This document shows positions 42,176 to 50,949 of a stretch of 64,000 nucleotides of DNA, one piece after another. Origin of the DNA: Mycetocola_A sp015752285 (GTDB taxonomy: Bacteria > Actinomycetota > Actinomycetes > Actinomycetales > Microbacteriaceae); NCBI RefSeq assembly GCF_015752285.1, contig NZ_JADOUY010000005.1, forward strand, positions 248,001 to 312,000, written 5' to 3'. The first letter of the stretch is position 1, and each line of letters starts with the position of its first letter. Both the position numbers and the translations under genes were made by a program. The notes beneath the pieces were generated by a model, which did not search any database, had not been told where the DNA came from, and saw nothing but the letters and a program-made list of their open reading frames with translations.

Positions 42176-43113
42176 TAGTCGGCGAGATCCGACCAGAGCG
42201 GCGTCGAGATGTACCGCTCGCCGGTGTCGCAGACGATGGCGACGATCCGCTTGCCGGCGTTCTCGGGACGCTTCGCCAGCTCGGTGGCTGCCCAGATGAT
42301 GGCACCGGACGAGATGCCGGCCAGGATGCCTTCTTCTGCTGCGAGTCGTTTGGCGACCCTGATCGAGTCGTCGAACGACACGTCGATGACCTCGTCGTAG
42401 ATGGTGGTGTCGAGGATCTCCGGAACGAAGTTCGCGCCGATTCCCTGGATCTTGTGCGGGCCGGGTGCTCCTCCGTTGAGGATGGGGGAGTCGACAGGCT
42501 CGACCGCGACGACCTTCACGTCGGGCTTGCGCTGCTTGAGCACCTGACCGACCCCGGTGATGGTTCCGCCGGTGCCCACTCCGGCGATGAAGATGTCGAT
42601 GTCACCGTCGGTGTCGCGCCAGATCTCTTCCGCTGTCGTCTTGCGGTGGATCTCGGCGTTCGCCTCGTTCGCGAACTGCTTGGCCAGGATCGCACCCGGC
42701 GTCGCTTCGACGATCTCTTCTGCGCGGGCGACAGCACCCTTCATGCCGAGAGCGGGTTCGGTCAGCACCAGTTCGGCGCCGAAGGCGCGCAGCAGCACCC
42801 GACGTTCCGAGCTCATCGACGCGGGCATCGTGAGGATGACCTTGTATCCGCGCGCGGCGCCGACGAGTGCGAGCGCGATGCCGGTGTTGCCGCTCGTGCC
42901 TTCGACAATGGTCCCGCCGGGCTTCAGCGCGCCGGCCGCCTCCGCTGCGTCGACGATCGCGACACCGAGGCGATCCTTCACGCTCGAGCCGGGGTTGTAG
43001 TACTCCAGTTTCGCGAGAACGGTGGCTCCTGCGCCATCCGTCACGCGGTTCAACTGAACGAGCGGGGTGTTTCCGAACGCCTCGGTGATATTGGCGTGAA
43101 TTTTGCCGGCCAC
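42175..43113 (-). CDS. cysK: Cysteine synthase A (O-acetylserine sulfhydrylase)
   Basis: A 312-residue fold-type II PLP enzyme joining O-acetylserine and sulfide to cysteine. The PLP lysine is K46 in PGSSVKDRLG, and the substrate loop TSGNTG is at 73-78. It starts with GTG after an AAGGAGC ribosome site. TAAGCT about 55 nt upstream may be its -10, with a small hairpin in the leader. It is the promoter-proximal gene of the cysK-cysE operon, lying between prfA and prmC on the opposite strand. Confidence 0.96.
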   Translation of the reverse strand: MAGKIHANITEAFGNTPLVQLNRVTDGAGATVLAKLEYYNPGSSVKDRLGVAIVDAAEAAGALKPGGTIVEGTSGNTGIALALVGAARGYKVILTMPASMSSERRVLLRAFGAELVLTEPALGMKGAVARAEEIVEATPGAILAKQFANEANAEIHRKTTAEEIWRDTDGDIDIFIAGVGTGGTITGVGQVLKQRKPDVKVVAVEPVDSPILNGGAPGPHKIQGIGANFVPEILDTTIYDEVIDVSFDDSIRVAKRLAAEEGILAGISSGAIIWAATELAKRPENAGKRIVAIVCDTGERYISTPLWSDLAD

Positions 43114-43278
43114 GTATATGCTCCTTGGGTTATGGTCCGCGCACCAGCGCGGTGTCGGGGTTACAGCTTATTCCCCGGTGCAACCGGCGGGCGGTTCATG
43201 ACATTCCGGACGCCACCGGATTGCGGCGGGTAGGCTCGATCTGCAAACGTCCTCTCGACAGAACAGGCCACCATCGTC

Positions 43279-44163
43279 ATGACCACGAGACCCGCGACCG
43301 TTGCCGCGCTCGTCAGGCAGGCGACCGAGCAGCTGGCCGCTTCGGGCGTTCCGAGCCCGGAGGTCGACGCTGAGTTGCTCGTCGGGCATGTTGTCGGACT
43401 CGGCAGGGGAGAGGTCCAGGCCGCGGGACTCACCGGACGGGCCGTCACCGAAACGGATGCCGCGGCGATCGCCGCATTCGTCGAACGCCGGGCTTCCCGG
43501 GAGCCGTTGCAGCACATCCTCGGCCGGGCCGCGTTCCGTTCCCTCGAACTCGCCGTCGGGCCCGGCGTCTTCGTGCCGCGGCCGGAGACCGAACAGGTCG
43601 TCCAGTTCGCGATCGACGCTCTGAGATCCATGCCGGATCCGGAACCGATCGGCATCGACCTCGGAACCGGCTCTGGCGCCATCGCGCTCGCGATGGCCAC
43701 AGAGATCCCTCACGCCCGCATCTTCGCCGTCGAGAACTCCGTCGACGCCTTCCTCTGGGCGCGACAGAACTTCACCGAGACGAACGCGCCGAACGCGACA
43801 CTGGTTTTCAACGACCTGGCCATGGCTTTCCCCGAACTCGACGGTCAGGTCGCCGTCGTGATCTCGAACCCGCCGTACGTTCCGGATGCCGCGATACCAC
43901 GTGACCCCGAGGTGCGGTTCTTCGATCCGGCTGCGGCGCTGTATGGGGGAGAGGACGGTCTCGATGTCGTTCGCCAGCTCTCGTCGACGGCTGCGCGCCT
44001 TCTCCGGCCTGGTGGCACTCTCGTGATCGAGCACGGTGAGCTGCAGGGTGCTGCTATTCGAAGCATCCTCACCGGCGACGGCTGGCGTGCAGCAGCGACG
44101 TTCAGGGATCTCAGCCAGCGTGATCGCACCACCACGGCTGTTCGCGGCGACAACCACACCTGA
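43279..44163 (+). CDS. prmC: Release factor N5-glutamine methyltransferase
   Basis: A 294-residue SAM-dependent methyltransferase that methylates the GGQ glutamine of RF1 and RF2. The SAM site is DLGTGSGAIALAMA, and the catalytic NPPY is at 197-200. The N-terminal helical bundle that holds the release factor is present. TAGGCT about 45 nt upstream may be its promoter, which would make it independent of prfA after the cysK-cysE insertion. The next gene tsaC starts 62 nt on. Confidence 0.95.
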   Translation: MTTRPATVAALVRQATEQLAASGVPSPEVDAELLVGHVVGLGRGEVQAAGLTGRAVTETDAAAIAAFVERRASREPLQHILGRAAFRSLELAVGPGVFVPRPETEQVVQFAIDALRSMPDPEPIGIDLGTGSGAIALAMATEIPHARIFAVENSVDAFLWARQNFTETNAPNATLVFNDLAMAFPELDGQVAVVISNPPYVPDAAIPRDPEVRFFDPAAALYGGEDGLDVVRQLSSTAARLLRPGGTLVIEHGELQGAAIRSILTGDGWRAAATFRDLSQRDRTTTAVRGDNHT

Positions 44164-44225
44164 TCAGGCCGGTGCAGGTGGCGTTCGCGGCATCCTCTCA
44201 CCCGTCCCGGGATAGAATCGGCGAG

Positions 44226-44912
44226 ATGTCCAGACTCTTCGACTGTTCCCAGGATTCCGACCTCCTCACCGGCATGCGGCTCGCACGGGCGGCTGTTCGT
44301 CGTGGGGATCTCGTCGTGCTCCCCACGGACACGGTGTACGGCGTTGCCGCAGACGCGTTCTCGCCGAAGGCCGTGCAGAAGCTGCTCGATGCGAAGGGTC
44401 GCACCCGCCAGTCACCACCTCCGGTGCTCGTCCCAGGAATCGCGACGCTCGAAGCCCTCGCCGCCGAGATTCCGGATGCCGTCCGCCAGCTGGTCGACGC
44501 CTTCTGGCCCGGCGGCCTGACCATCGTGCTTCCCGCTCAGCCGTCGCTGGCCTGGGACCTCGGAGACACCGACGGCACGGTCGCCGTCCGGATGCCAGAC
44601 AACCGCATCGCCCTCGAACTGCTCGAAGAGACCGGGCCGCTCGCCGTCTCGAGTGCCAATCTCACCGGCAAGCCCGCTGCGACGACGGCGGGCGAGGCGC
44701 TCGACATGCTCGGCGACTCCGTCGACACCTACCTCGATGGCGGCCCGAGCGCGTCGACAGCGTCGACCATCGTCGACGCCACCGCTCTCAGTGCCCCCGG
44801 CGGCACGGTCACCGTCCTCCGCGAAGGTGCCGTCACTCGTGAACAGCTCAGGGAGGTCCTCGGTGACCTGCTCGAGTCGCCTCCGTCAGGCGACGGTGAT
44901 CCCGCCGCATGA
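44226..44912 (+). CDS. tsaC: L-threonylcarbamoyladenylate synthase (TsaC/Sua5 family)
   Basis: A 228-residue YrdC-fold protein that makes threonylcarbamoyl-AMP for the t6A modification of tRNAs reading ANN codons. KGRTRQSPPPVLVP and the SSANLTGKPA segment are the family signatures. I chose ATG 44226, which follows TAGAAT (44213-44218) by 7 nt. Its stop overlaps the next start (ATGA). The prmC-tsaC pairing is conserved in many bacteria. Confidence 0.93.
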   Translation: MSRLFDCSQDSDLLTGMRLARAAVRRGDLVVLPTDTVYGVAADAFSPKAVQKLLDAKGRTRQSPPPVLVPGIATLEALAAEIPDAVRQLVDAFWPGGLTIVLPAQPSLAWDLGDTDGTVAVRMPDNRIALELLEETGPLAVSSANLTGKPAATTAGEALDMLGDSVDTYLDGGPSASTASTIVDATALSAPGGTVTVLREGAVTREQLREVLGDLLESPPSGDGDPAA

Positions 44913-46189
44913 TTCTCTACGCCCTGATCGCGCTCGCCACGGCCGTGATCACCTACGTGCTCTCGCTCGTGGTCTACAAGGTGGCTCTGCGCTACAAGCT
45001 CTATCCGGCGATCCGCGAGCGTGACGTGCATACCCGCCCGACCCCCCGGCTCGGCGGAGTCGCGATGTTCATCGGGGTGCTGGCGGCATTCGCCCTCGCC
45101 TACGGAATCTCGCGGGTGACGCCATTCTTCGAGCAGACGTTCAACCCGCCGGGGTCGATCCTCGCCATCCTCGGTGCCGCACTGATCATCGTGCTCATCG
45201 GTATCGCCGACGACCTGTGGGACCTCGACTGGATGATCAAGCTGGCCGCCCAGTTCATGGCGGCGGGGCTCATCGCCTGGCTGGGTGTGCAGATCTACTC
45301 GCTCCCCATCGGCGGGCTCACCGTCGGGTCCTCCTGGATGTCTGCCGCGCTCACCGTGTTCACCATCGTGCTGGTGATGAACGCCGTCAACTTCATCGAC
45401 GGGCTCGACGGTCTCGTCGCCGGTGTCGGTCTCATCGCCAACGGGGTGTTCCTCGTCTACGGCTACCTGCTGGTGCGTGACCTCGGCCAGTCGACGTTCT
45501 TCAACCTCTCGCTTCTCATCTCCGCCGTCCTCGTCGGTGTCTGCGCCGGATTCCTGCCACTCAACTGGCATCCGGCGAAGATGTTCATGGGGGATGCCGG
45601 TGCGCTGCTGGTCGGGCTGCTCATGGCCACGTCCGCCGTGGCGATCACCGGCCAGATCGACCCGTCAGCGCTCAACGGCGACCCGACCGTCGGCGGGGTC
45701 GGCCGCAGCCAGCTGATCGGTGCGTTCATTCCGATCATCCTCCCGTTCGCCATCCTCGTCGTTCCCCTGCTCGACTTCGCCCTGGCGGTCTTCCGCCGGC
45801 TGCGCGCGGGCAAATCGCCGTTCAGCGCCGACCGGATGCACCTCCACCACCGGCTGCTCGACATGGGGCACTCCCACCTCCACGCCGTGCTCATCTTCTA
45901 CGCCTGGACCACGGTCATCGCGTTGTCATGCCTGCTCTTCTTCGTGTTCCAGCCGTACTGGTTCGGGCTCGGTTTCCTGATTCTCGGGGTCGTGGTCTGT
46001 ACCATCGTCACCCTCGCCCCTCTCGGTCGCCGGAAGGCGGCTGAGGTCACCGCTCAGAGCGCGCACGAAGGCACCGGTGAGGCAGACAGCCTCGCCGTTT
46101 ACGACCCGCTCGACGAAGCATCAGGCGAACTCGACCCAGAGGCGACTCTGCCAGAACCGATCGTCACAACCCCCAAGGACCCCCGATGA
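44909..46189 (+). CDS. MraY/WecA/TagO-family polyprenyl-phosphate sugar-1-phosphate transferase
   Basis: A 426-residue protein with about 11 membrane helices. The catalytic aspartates are in IGIADDLWDLDW and NFIDGLDGL, and the UDP-sugar-binding HLHHRLLD loop is near 311. It transfers a sugar-1-phosphate (probably GlcNAc-1-P) to decaprenyl/undecaprenyl phosphate, starting synthesis of arabinogalactan-like or teichoic-type wall polymers. It is the Rfe/WecA homologue that sits before atp in actinobacteria, not the peptidoglycan MraY. Overlaps the genes on both sides by 4 bp. Confidence 0.92.
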   Translation: MILYALIALATAVITYVLSLVVYKVALRYKLYPAIRERDVHTRPTPRLGGVAMFIGVLAAFALAYGISRVTPFFEQTFNPPGSILAILGAALIIVLIGIADDLWDLDWMIKLAAQFMAAGLIAWLGVQIYSLPIGGLTVGSSWMSAALTVFTIVLVMNAVNFIDGLDGLVAGVGLIANGVFLVYGYLLVRDLGQSTFFNLSLLISAVLVGVCAGFLPLNWHPAKMFMGDAGALLVGLLMATSAVAITGQIDPSALNGDPTVGGVGRSQLIGAFIPIILPFAILVVPLLDFALAVFRRLRAGKSPFSADRMHLHHRLLDMGHSHLHAVLIFYAWTTVIALSCLLFFVFQPYWFGLGFLILGVVVCTIVTLAPLGRRKAAEVTAQSAHEGTGEADSLAVYDPLDEASGELDPEATLPEPIVTTPKDPR

Positions 46190-46632
46190 AGTCAACAGCC
46201 GTGTTCCGAACCATCCTCGTCTGGGGAGGGCTCCTGACCCTGGCCATCGCGGTGCTCGCGAGTGGGATCGGGTTCCTCGTCGACGGGACCAACGGGCTGG
46301 TGAGCGCACTCGTCGGAACTCTGATGTCCGCGGTGTTCCTCGGGATCACCGGTGCGTCGATCCTCTTCGCCAACCGCTTCTACGGCCGCGATATGTATGT
46401 CCCCATCTTCTTCGGAGTGGTGATGGGCGGCTGGATCGTCAAGTTCATCGTCTTCCTGGTGCTCGTCGTCGTGCTCAAGGAGCAGACGACGCTCAACACC
46501 ACCGTCCTGTTCCTCAGCATCCTTGCCAGCGTCATCGGAGGGCTCGTCATCGACGTCGTGGTCATAGCCCGATCACGGATTCCGTACGTCAGCGACGCGA
46601 AGGAACCGAGCACACACAGCCACTCCGATTAA
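46186..46632 (+). CDS. AtpI-like small membrane protein
   Basis: A 148-residue protein with four predicted membrane helices (about 8-30, 36-60, 68-95, 103-126) and a His/Ser-rich C-terminus. Position directly before atpB and the four-helix pattern suggest a diverged ATP synthase protein I (AtpI), which helps c-ring assembly or Mg2+ supply. Sequence similarity to AtpI is too weak to be sure by eye. It is coupled to the upstream glycosyltransferase (ATGA overlap), not to atpB, which has its own promoter region. Confidence 0.7.
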   Translation: MKSTAVFRTILVWGGLLTLAIAVLASGIGFLVDGTNGLVSALVGTLMSAVFLGITGASILFANRFYGRDMYVPIFFGVVMGGWIVKFIVFLVLVVVLKEQTTLNTTVLFLSILASVIGGLVIDVVVIARSRIPYVSDAKEPSTHSHSD

Positions 46633-46644
46633 CTTGCATCTCGA

Positions 46645-46674
46645 TTCGTTCGACGCGCCATCGTTTGCTAGAGT
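46645..46674 (+). promoter_or_regulatory. Candidate promoter of the atp operon
   Basis: TTCGTT (46645-46650) and TAGAGT (46669-46674) with an 18-nt spacer form a sigma-A-like promoter in the 168-bp gap before atpB. The roughly 120-nt leader holds a small gacgc/gcgtc hairpin. Confidence 0.5.
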
Positions 46675-46800
46675 TACTGAAAGAATCCCCCACCGAAATT
46701 GACGCGATCAGCGTCGCCCGCGTGGTGGAAAGCCCACGATTGTAATCGCGAGAGCCTTGCTCCACGCCCGAACCAGGAGAGCGCGCTGCTAGCTAACGCT

Positions 46801-47598
46801 GTGAACGTCTTCGTTCCTACCGCAACCGATGATGGCACTTTCCACGGGCCCTCGATCGACGAATTCTTCCCGCCGGTCATCTTCTTCGAAGGTACCAACT
46901 TCGAGATCAACCGCATCATCCTGATCCGGTTCATCGCTGTGCTGGCGATCCTGCTCATCTTCTGGCTCGGAACGCGCCGCATGAAGGTCATCCCCGGTCG
47001 CGGTCAGTCCCTCGTCGAAATGGGACTCGACTTCGTCCGAGTGAACATCGCAGAAGACCTGCTGGGCAAGAAAGACGGCAAGCGGTTCCTGCCGCTTCTC
47101 ACCACGATCTTCTTCATGGTGCTGTTCATGAACATCACCGGCATCATCCCGTTCCTCAACATCGCGGGAACGTCGGTCATCGGTGTGCCGCTCGTTCTGG
47201 CTGTCGTTGCCTACGTGGCCTTCATCTACGCCGGCGTCAAGAAGAGCCCGTCGAACTTCTTCCGGAACGCACTCTTCCCGCCCGGAGTTCCCAAGTTCCT
47301 CTACATCATCGTCACGCCGATCGAATTCCTCTCGGCTTTCGTCCTGCGTCCGGTCACCCTGACCCTGCGACTTCTCATGAACATGGTCGTCGGCCACCTT
47401 CTGCTGGTCCTGTTCTTCTCGGCCACGCAGTTCTTCTTCTTCAACGCTGACGGACTCTTCAAGCTGTTCGGTCTGGGGACGATCGCCTTCGGCTTCGTCT
47501 TCACGCTCTTCGAAATCCTCGTCGCCGTACTTCAGGCGTACGTCTTCGCCCTGCTTACTGCTGTTTACATCCAGCTCGCGCTGGCTGAGGAACACTAA
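46801..47598 (+). CDS. atpB: ATP synthase Fo subunit a
   Basis: About 265 residues with five to six membrane helices, forming the proton half-channels of the synthase. The essential arginine is in LTLRLLMNMVVGH. I chose GTG 46801 (VNVFVPT), the usual start for relatives; an in-frame opening reaches back to 46699 but lacks homology-like sequence. No good ribosome site is seen, so the start is less certain than the gene. It is first of the eight-gene atp operon. Confidence 0.93.
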   Translation: MNVFVPTATDDGTFHGPSIDEFFPPVIFFEGTNFEINRIILIRFIAVLAILLIFWLGTRRMKVIPGRGQSLVEMGLDFVRVNIAEDLLGKKDGKRFLPLLTTIFFMVLFMNITGIIPFLNIAGTSVIGVPLVLAVVAYVAFIYAGVKKSPSNFFRNALFPPGVPKFLYIIVTPIEFLSAFVLRPVTLTLRLLMNMVVGHLLLVLFFSATQFFFFNADGLFKLFGLGTIAFGFVFTLFEILVAVLQAYVFALLTAVYIQLALAEEH

Positions 47599-47602
47599 CA
47601 AC

Positions 47603-47624
47603 GTCTTCGGCGCCCGCCGAAGAC
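47603..47624 (+). promoter_or_regulatory. Intercistronic hairpin between atpB and atpE
   Basis: gtcttcggc (47603-47611) pairs perfectly with gccgaagac (47616-47624) around a GCCC loop. A clear ggaagga ribosome site for atpE follows. It may be an mRNA stability or processing element that raises subunit c output. Confidence 0.6.
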
Positions 47625-47648
47625 GCTCATCACGGAAGGAAACATCAC

Positions 47649-47885
47649 GTGGACGCAACAACCGTTCTCGCCGAGATCAACGGAAACATCGCGACGGTCG
47701 GTTACGGTCTCGCAGCAATCGGACCCGCCATCGGCGTGGGTATCGTCGTTGGCAAGACCATCGAAGGCGTCGCTCGTCAGCCTGAGCTCGCCGGTCGACT
47801 GCAGGTGCTGATGTACATCGGTATCGCATTCACCGAGGCGCTCGCCTTCATCGGTATCGCAACCTACTTCATCTTCACTAACTAG
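47649..47885 (+). CDS. atpE: ATP synthase Fo subunit c
   Basis: A 78-residue hairpin of two membrane helices that forms the rotating c-ring. The glycine-rich first helix (AAIGPAIGVGIVVGK) and the proton-carrying glutamate in FTEALAFIG are intact. It starts with GTG after ggaagga. This is the target position of diarylquinolines in mycobacteria, but no resistance reading is attempted. Confidence 0.96.
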   Translation: MDATTVLAEINGNIATVGYGLAAIGPAIGVGIVVGKTIEGVARQPELAGRLQVLMYIGIAFTEALAFIGIATYFIFTN

Positions 47886-47913
47886 TCTCTTCAACGTCTC
47901 AGAAGGAGGCAAG

Positions 47914-48465
47914 ATGCTCAACGCACTCGTTGTGGCGGCCGAAGAAGGCGAGGCTGTGAACCCTCTCATTCCCGCGCCGTACGACATCATCTGGTCTGCG
48001 CTCTGCTTCGTCGTCATCCTGTTCGCCTTCTGGAAGGTCTTCCTTCCCAAGATGCAGACCATGCTCGACGAGCGTTCAGCAGCCATCGAGGGCAACATCG
48101 CGAAGGCCGACGAGGCACAGCGACAGGCCGAAGCCGCGCTCGAGCAGTACACCGCTCAGCTGGCCGAGGCTCGCCAGGAGGCTGGAAAGATTCGCGAGTC
48201 CGCTCGTGAAGACGGCAAGCAGATCGTCGCAGAGGCCCGCACCCAGGCCACGGTAGAGGCCCAGCGCGTCACCGTGAGCGCCCAGGCGCAGATCGAGGCC
48301 GAGCGTCAGTCAGCTCTCGTTTCGCTTCGCAGCGAAGTGGGAACGCTGGCCATCGACCTCGCCGGCAACGTCATCGGCGAGACCCTCGCAGACGACGCTA
48401 AGGCAACGGCCATCGTCGACCGCTTCCTCGCTGACCTCGAAGCTTCGGAGAAGGCAAAAAACTAA
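47914..48465 (+). CDS. atpF: ATP synthase Fo subunit b
   Basis: A 183-residue peripheral-stalk subunit: one membrane helix (about 27-47), then a long charged coiled coil (about 55-175). It has a strong agaaggagg ribosome site 4 nt before the ATG. It is separate from delta, unlike mycobacteria, where a second b copy is fused to delta. Its TAA overlaps the atpH ATG (TAATG). Confidence 0.95.
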   Translation: MLNALVVAAEEGEAVNPLIPAPYDIIWSALCFVVILFAFWKVFLPKMQTMLDERSAAIEGNIAKADEAQRQAEAALEQYTAQLAEARQEAGKIRESAREDGKQIVAEARTQATVEAQRVTVSAQAQIEAERQSALVSLRSEVGTLAIDLAGNVIGETLADDAKATAIVDRFLADLEASEKAKN

Positions 48466-49259
48466 TGGGAAGTGCAACTCGGGAAGCTCTGGCTTCGTCG
48501 AAGAAGGCTCTGTCTGAGCTCGGAACGACCGACCTGACCACGGTCAGCGAGATCTTCGCTGCCGGTCGGGTCGTCGGCGACTCCGGTCAGCTGCGGTCGC
48601 TCCTCGCGGACCCGTCCGCTGAGAGCCAGGTCAAGGAATCGGTCATCGACCGGGTCTTCGGCCCACGGCTGGGCGCCCAGGCTGTCAGCCTGCTTCGCGA
48701 CCTCGTTGGAGCTCGCTGGTCGAACTCCGACGACCTCCTCGGCGGTATCGAGGAACTCGGCCTCCGGGCAGCTGCGCTCTCAGCCGGTCCCGATGCACGC
48801 ATCGAAGCCCAGCTCTTCTCCTTCGGACAGGTCGTCTCGTCCGACGCGGAACTCGAGCTCGCGCTCGGCTCGAAGCTCGGCGCACAAAATTCCAAGGCCG
48901 CGCTGGTCGAGAGTCTTCTCGCCGGCAAGGGGTCGACGGAGATCGTCGAAATCGTCAAGCACCTCGTGCTGCAGCCGCGGGGTCGCCGCATCGGTGAATT
49001 GCTTCGCCACGCGGCATCCGTCGTCGCTGACCAGAACGGCTTCATCGTCGCTACGGTCACCGGTGCGTCAGCTCTCGGAACAGCCCAGCTCGAACGCCTC
49101 GAGAAAGGCCTCGCCGCGCAGTACGGGCGGGCAGTCCGACTCAACCAGGTCGTCGACCCAGCCGTCATCGGAGGCCTGCGTGTGCAGGTCGGCGACGACG
49201 TCATCGACGGCAGCATCGCCTCGCGCCTCGGCGAACTCAGACTTCAGCTTGCTGGCTAA
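48465..49259 (+). CDS. atpH: ATP synthase F1 subunit delta
   Basis: A 264-residue stalk subunit linking b to the F1 head. It is about 85 residues longer than the E. coli protein (177), as usual in actinobacteria. The C-terminal part with VVDPAVIGGLRVQVGDDVIDGS is the conserved delta/OSCP signature. The ATG overlaps the atpF stop by one base. Confidence 0.94.
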   Translation: MGSATREALASSKKALSELGTTDLTTVSEIFAAGRVVGDSGQLRSLLADPSAESQVKESVIDRVFGPRLGAQAVSLLRDLVGARWSNSDDLLGGIEELGLRAAALSAGPDARIEAQLFSFGQVVSSDAELELALGSKLGAQNSKAALVESLLAGKGSTEIVEIVKHLVLQPRGRRIGELLRHAASVVADQNGFIVATVTGASALGTAQLERLEKGLAAQYGRAVRLNQVVDPAVIGGLRVQVGDDVIDGSIASRLGELRLQLAG

Positions 49260-49308
49260 CGCCAGTACAACGTAGGGGACATGCGTCTCCACACAGATAG
49301 GGAAGAAG

Positions 49309-50946
49309 ATGGCAGAACTTACGATCAGCCCCGACGAGATCCGGGATGCTCTCAAGGACTTCGTCACGGCTTACGAGCCGGGTAAGGCGACCACAACCGA
49401 GGTCGGTTACGTCACCGACGCCGGCGACGGCATCGCCCACGTTGAGGGACTGCCAGGTGTGATGGCCAACGAGCTCATCCGCTTCGCCGACGGCACCCTC
49501 GGCCTCGCTCAGAACCTCGACGAGGATGAGGTCGGCGTCGTCGTGCTCGGTGAGTTCGGCGGAATCGTCGAGGGCATGGAAGTCACTCGTACCGGAGAGG
49601 TGCTGTCGACCCCGGTCGGCGACGCATTCCTCGGCCGCGTGGTCGACCCGCTCGGCGCACCGATCGACGGCCTCGGCGAGATCAAGGCGGAGACCCGTCG
49701 TGCGCTCGAACTCCAGGCACCAGGCGTGATGCAGCGCAAGAGCGTGCACGAGCCCATGCAGACCGGCATCAAGGCGATCGACGCCATGATCCCGATCGGC
49801 CGTGGCCAGCGCCAGCTCATCATCGGTGACCGCCAGACCGGCAAGTCCGCGATCGCGATCGACACCATCATCAACCAGAAGGCCAACTGGGACTCGGGCG
49901 ACGAGAACAAGCAGGTTCGTTGCATCTACGTCGCTATCGGTCAGAAGGGCTCGACGATCGCCGCCATCAAGGGCGCGCTCGAAGAGGCAGGAGCGATGGA
50001 GTACACCACCATCGTCGCTGCCCCGGCTTCCGACCCCGCAGGCTTCAAGTACCTGGCTCCGTACACTGGTTCGGCCATCGGCCAGCACTGGATGTACGGC
50101 GGCAAGCACGTGCTGATCGTCTTCGATGACCTGTCCAAGCAGGCCGAGGCCTACCGTGCGGTCTCTCTTCTCCTCCGTCGTCCGCCGGGACGCGAGGCGT
50201 ACCCCGGTGACGTGTTCTACCTGCACTCCCGTCTGCTCGAGCGTTGTGCCAAGCTCTCCGACGAGCTCGGTGCCGGCTCGATGACCGGTCTTCCGATCAT
50301 CGAGACCAAGGCGAACGACGTCTCGGCGTACATCCCGACCAACGTGATCTCGATCACGGACGGCCAGATCTTCCTCCAGTCCGACCTGTTCAACGCCAAC
50401 CAGCGTCCGGCGGTCGACGTGGGTATCTCGGTCTCGCGAGTCGGTGGTGACGCTCAGGTGAAGAGCATCAAGAAGGTTTCAGGAACCCTGAAGCTCGAGC
50501 TCGCCCAGTATCGTTCGCTCGAGGCATTCGCGATGTTCGCATCCGACCTCGACCAGGCCAGCCGTCGCCAGCTCGCTCGTGGTGCACGCCTGACCGAGCT
50601 GCTGCGCCAGCCGCAGTACTCGCCGTTCCCCGTCGAGAACCAGGTCGTCTCGATCTGGGCAGGTACGAAGGGCAAGCTCGACGAGGTTCCCGTCGAAGAC
50701 ATCCTGCGTTTCGAAACCGAACTTCACGACTACCTGGGTCGCAACACCCAGGTGCTCACGAAGCTCCGCGACTCGAACGTGCTCAGCGACGACATCGTCG
50801 ACGAGCTCGACGCGGCCGTCGACGCCTTCAAGAAGGAGTTCCAGACCGGTGCGGGCAAGCCGCTCAACGGCCCGGGCTCCGAGCAGTTCACGGAGCTGCC
50901 TGCCGAAGATGTCAACCAGGAAAAGATCGTCAAGGGACGTCGATAA
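49309..50946 (+). CDS. atpA: ATP synthase F1 subunit alpha
   Basis: A 545-residue regulatory nucleotide-binding subunit. The Walker A loop GDRQTGKSA is at 173-181, and the arginine finger is in SVSRVGGDAQ. The C-terminus extends about 30 residues past the E. coli end, with an acidic/basic tail ending KIVKGRR, a mild actinobacterial extension comparable to the mycobacterial alpha tail that suppresses ATP hydrolysis. Confidence 0.97.
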   Translation: MAELTISPDEIRDALKDFVTAYEPGKATTTEVGYVTDAGDGIAHVEGLPGVMANELIRFADGTLGLAQNLDEDEVGVVVLGEFGGIVEGMEVTRTGEVLSTPVGDAFLGRVVDPLGAPIDGLGEIKAETRRALELQAPGVMQRKSVHEPMQTGIKAIDAMIPIGRGQRQLIIGDRQTGKSAIAIDTIINQKANWDSGDENKQVRCIYVAIGQKGSTIAAIKGALEEAGAMEYTTIVAAPASDPAGFKYLAPYTGSAIGQHWMYGGKHVLIVFDDLSKQAEAYRAVSLLLRRPPGREAYPGDVFYLHSRLLERCAKLSDELGAGSMTGLPIIETKANDVSAYIPTNVISITDGQIFLQSDLFNANQRPAVDVGISVSRVGGDAQVKSIKKVSGTLKLELAQYRSLEAFAMFASDLDQASRRQLARGARLTELLRQPQYSPFPVENQVVSIWAGTKGKLDEVPVEDILRFETELHDYLGRNTQVLTKLRDSNVLSDDIVDELDAAVDAFKKEFQTGAGKPLNGPGSEQFTELPAEDVNQEKIVKGRR

Positions 50947-50949
50947 GTA

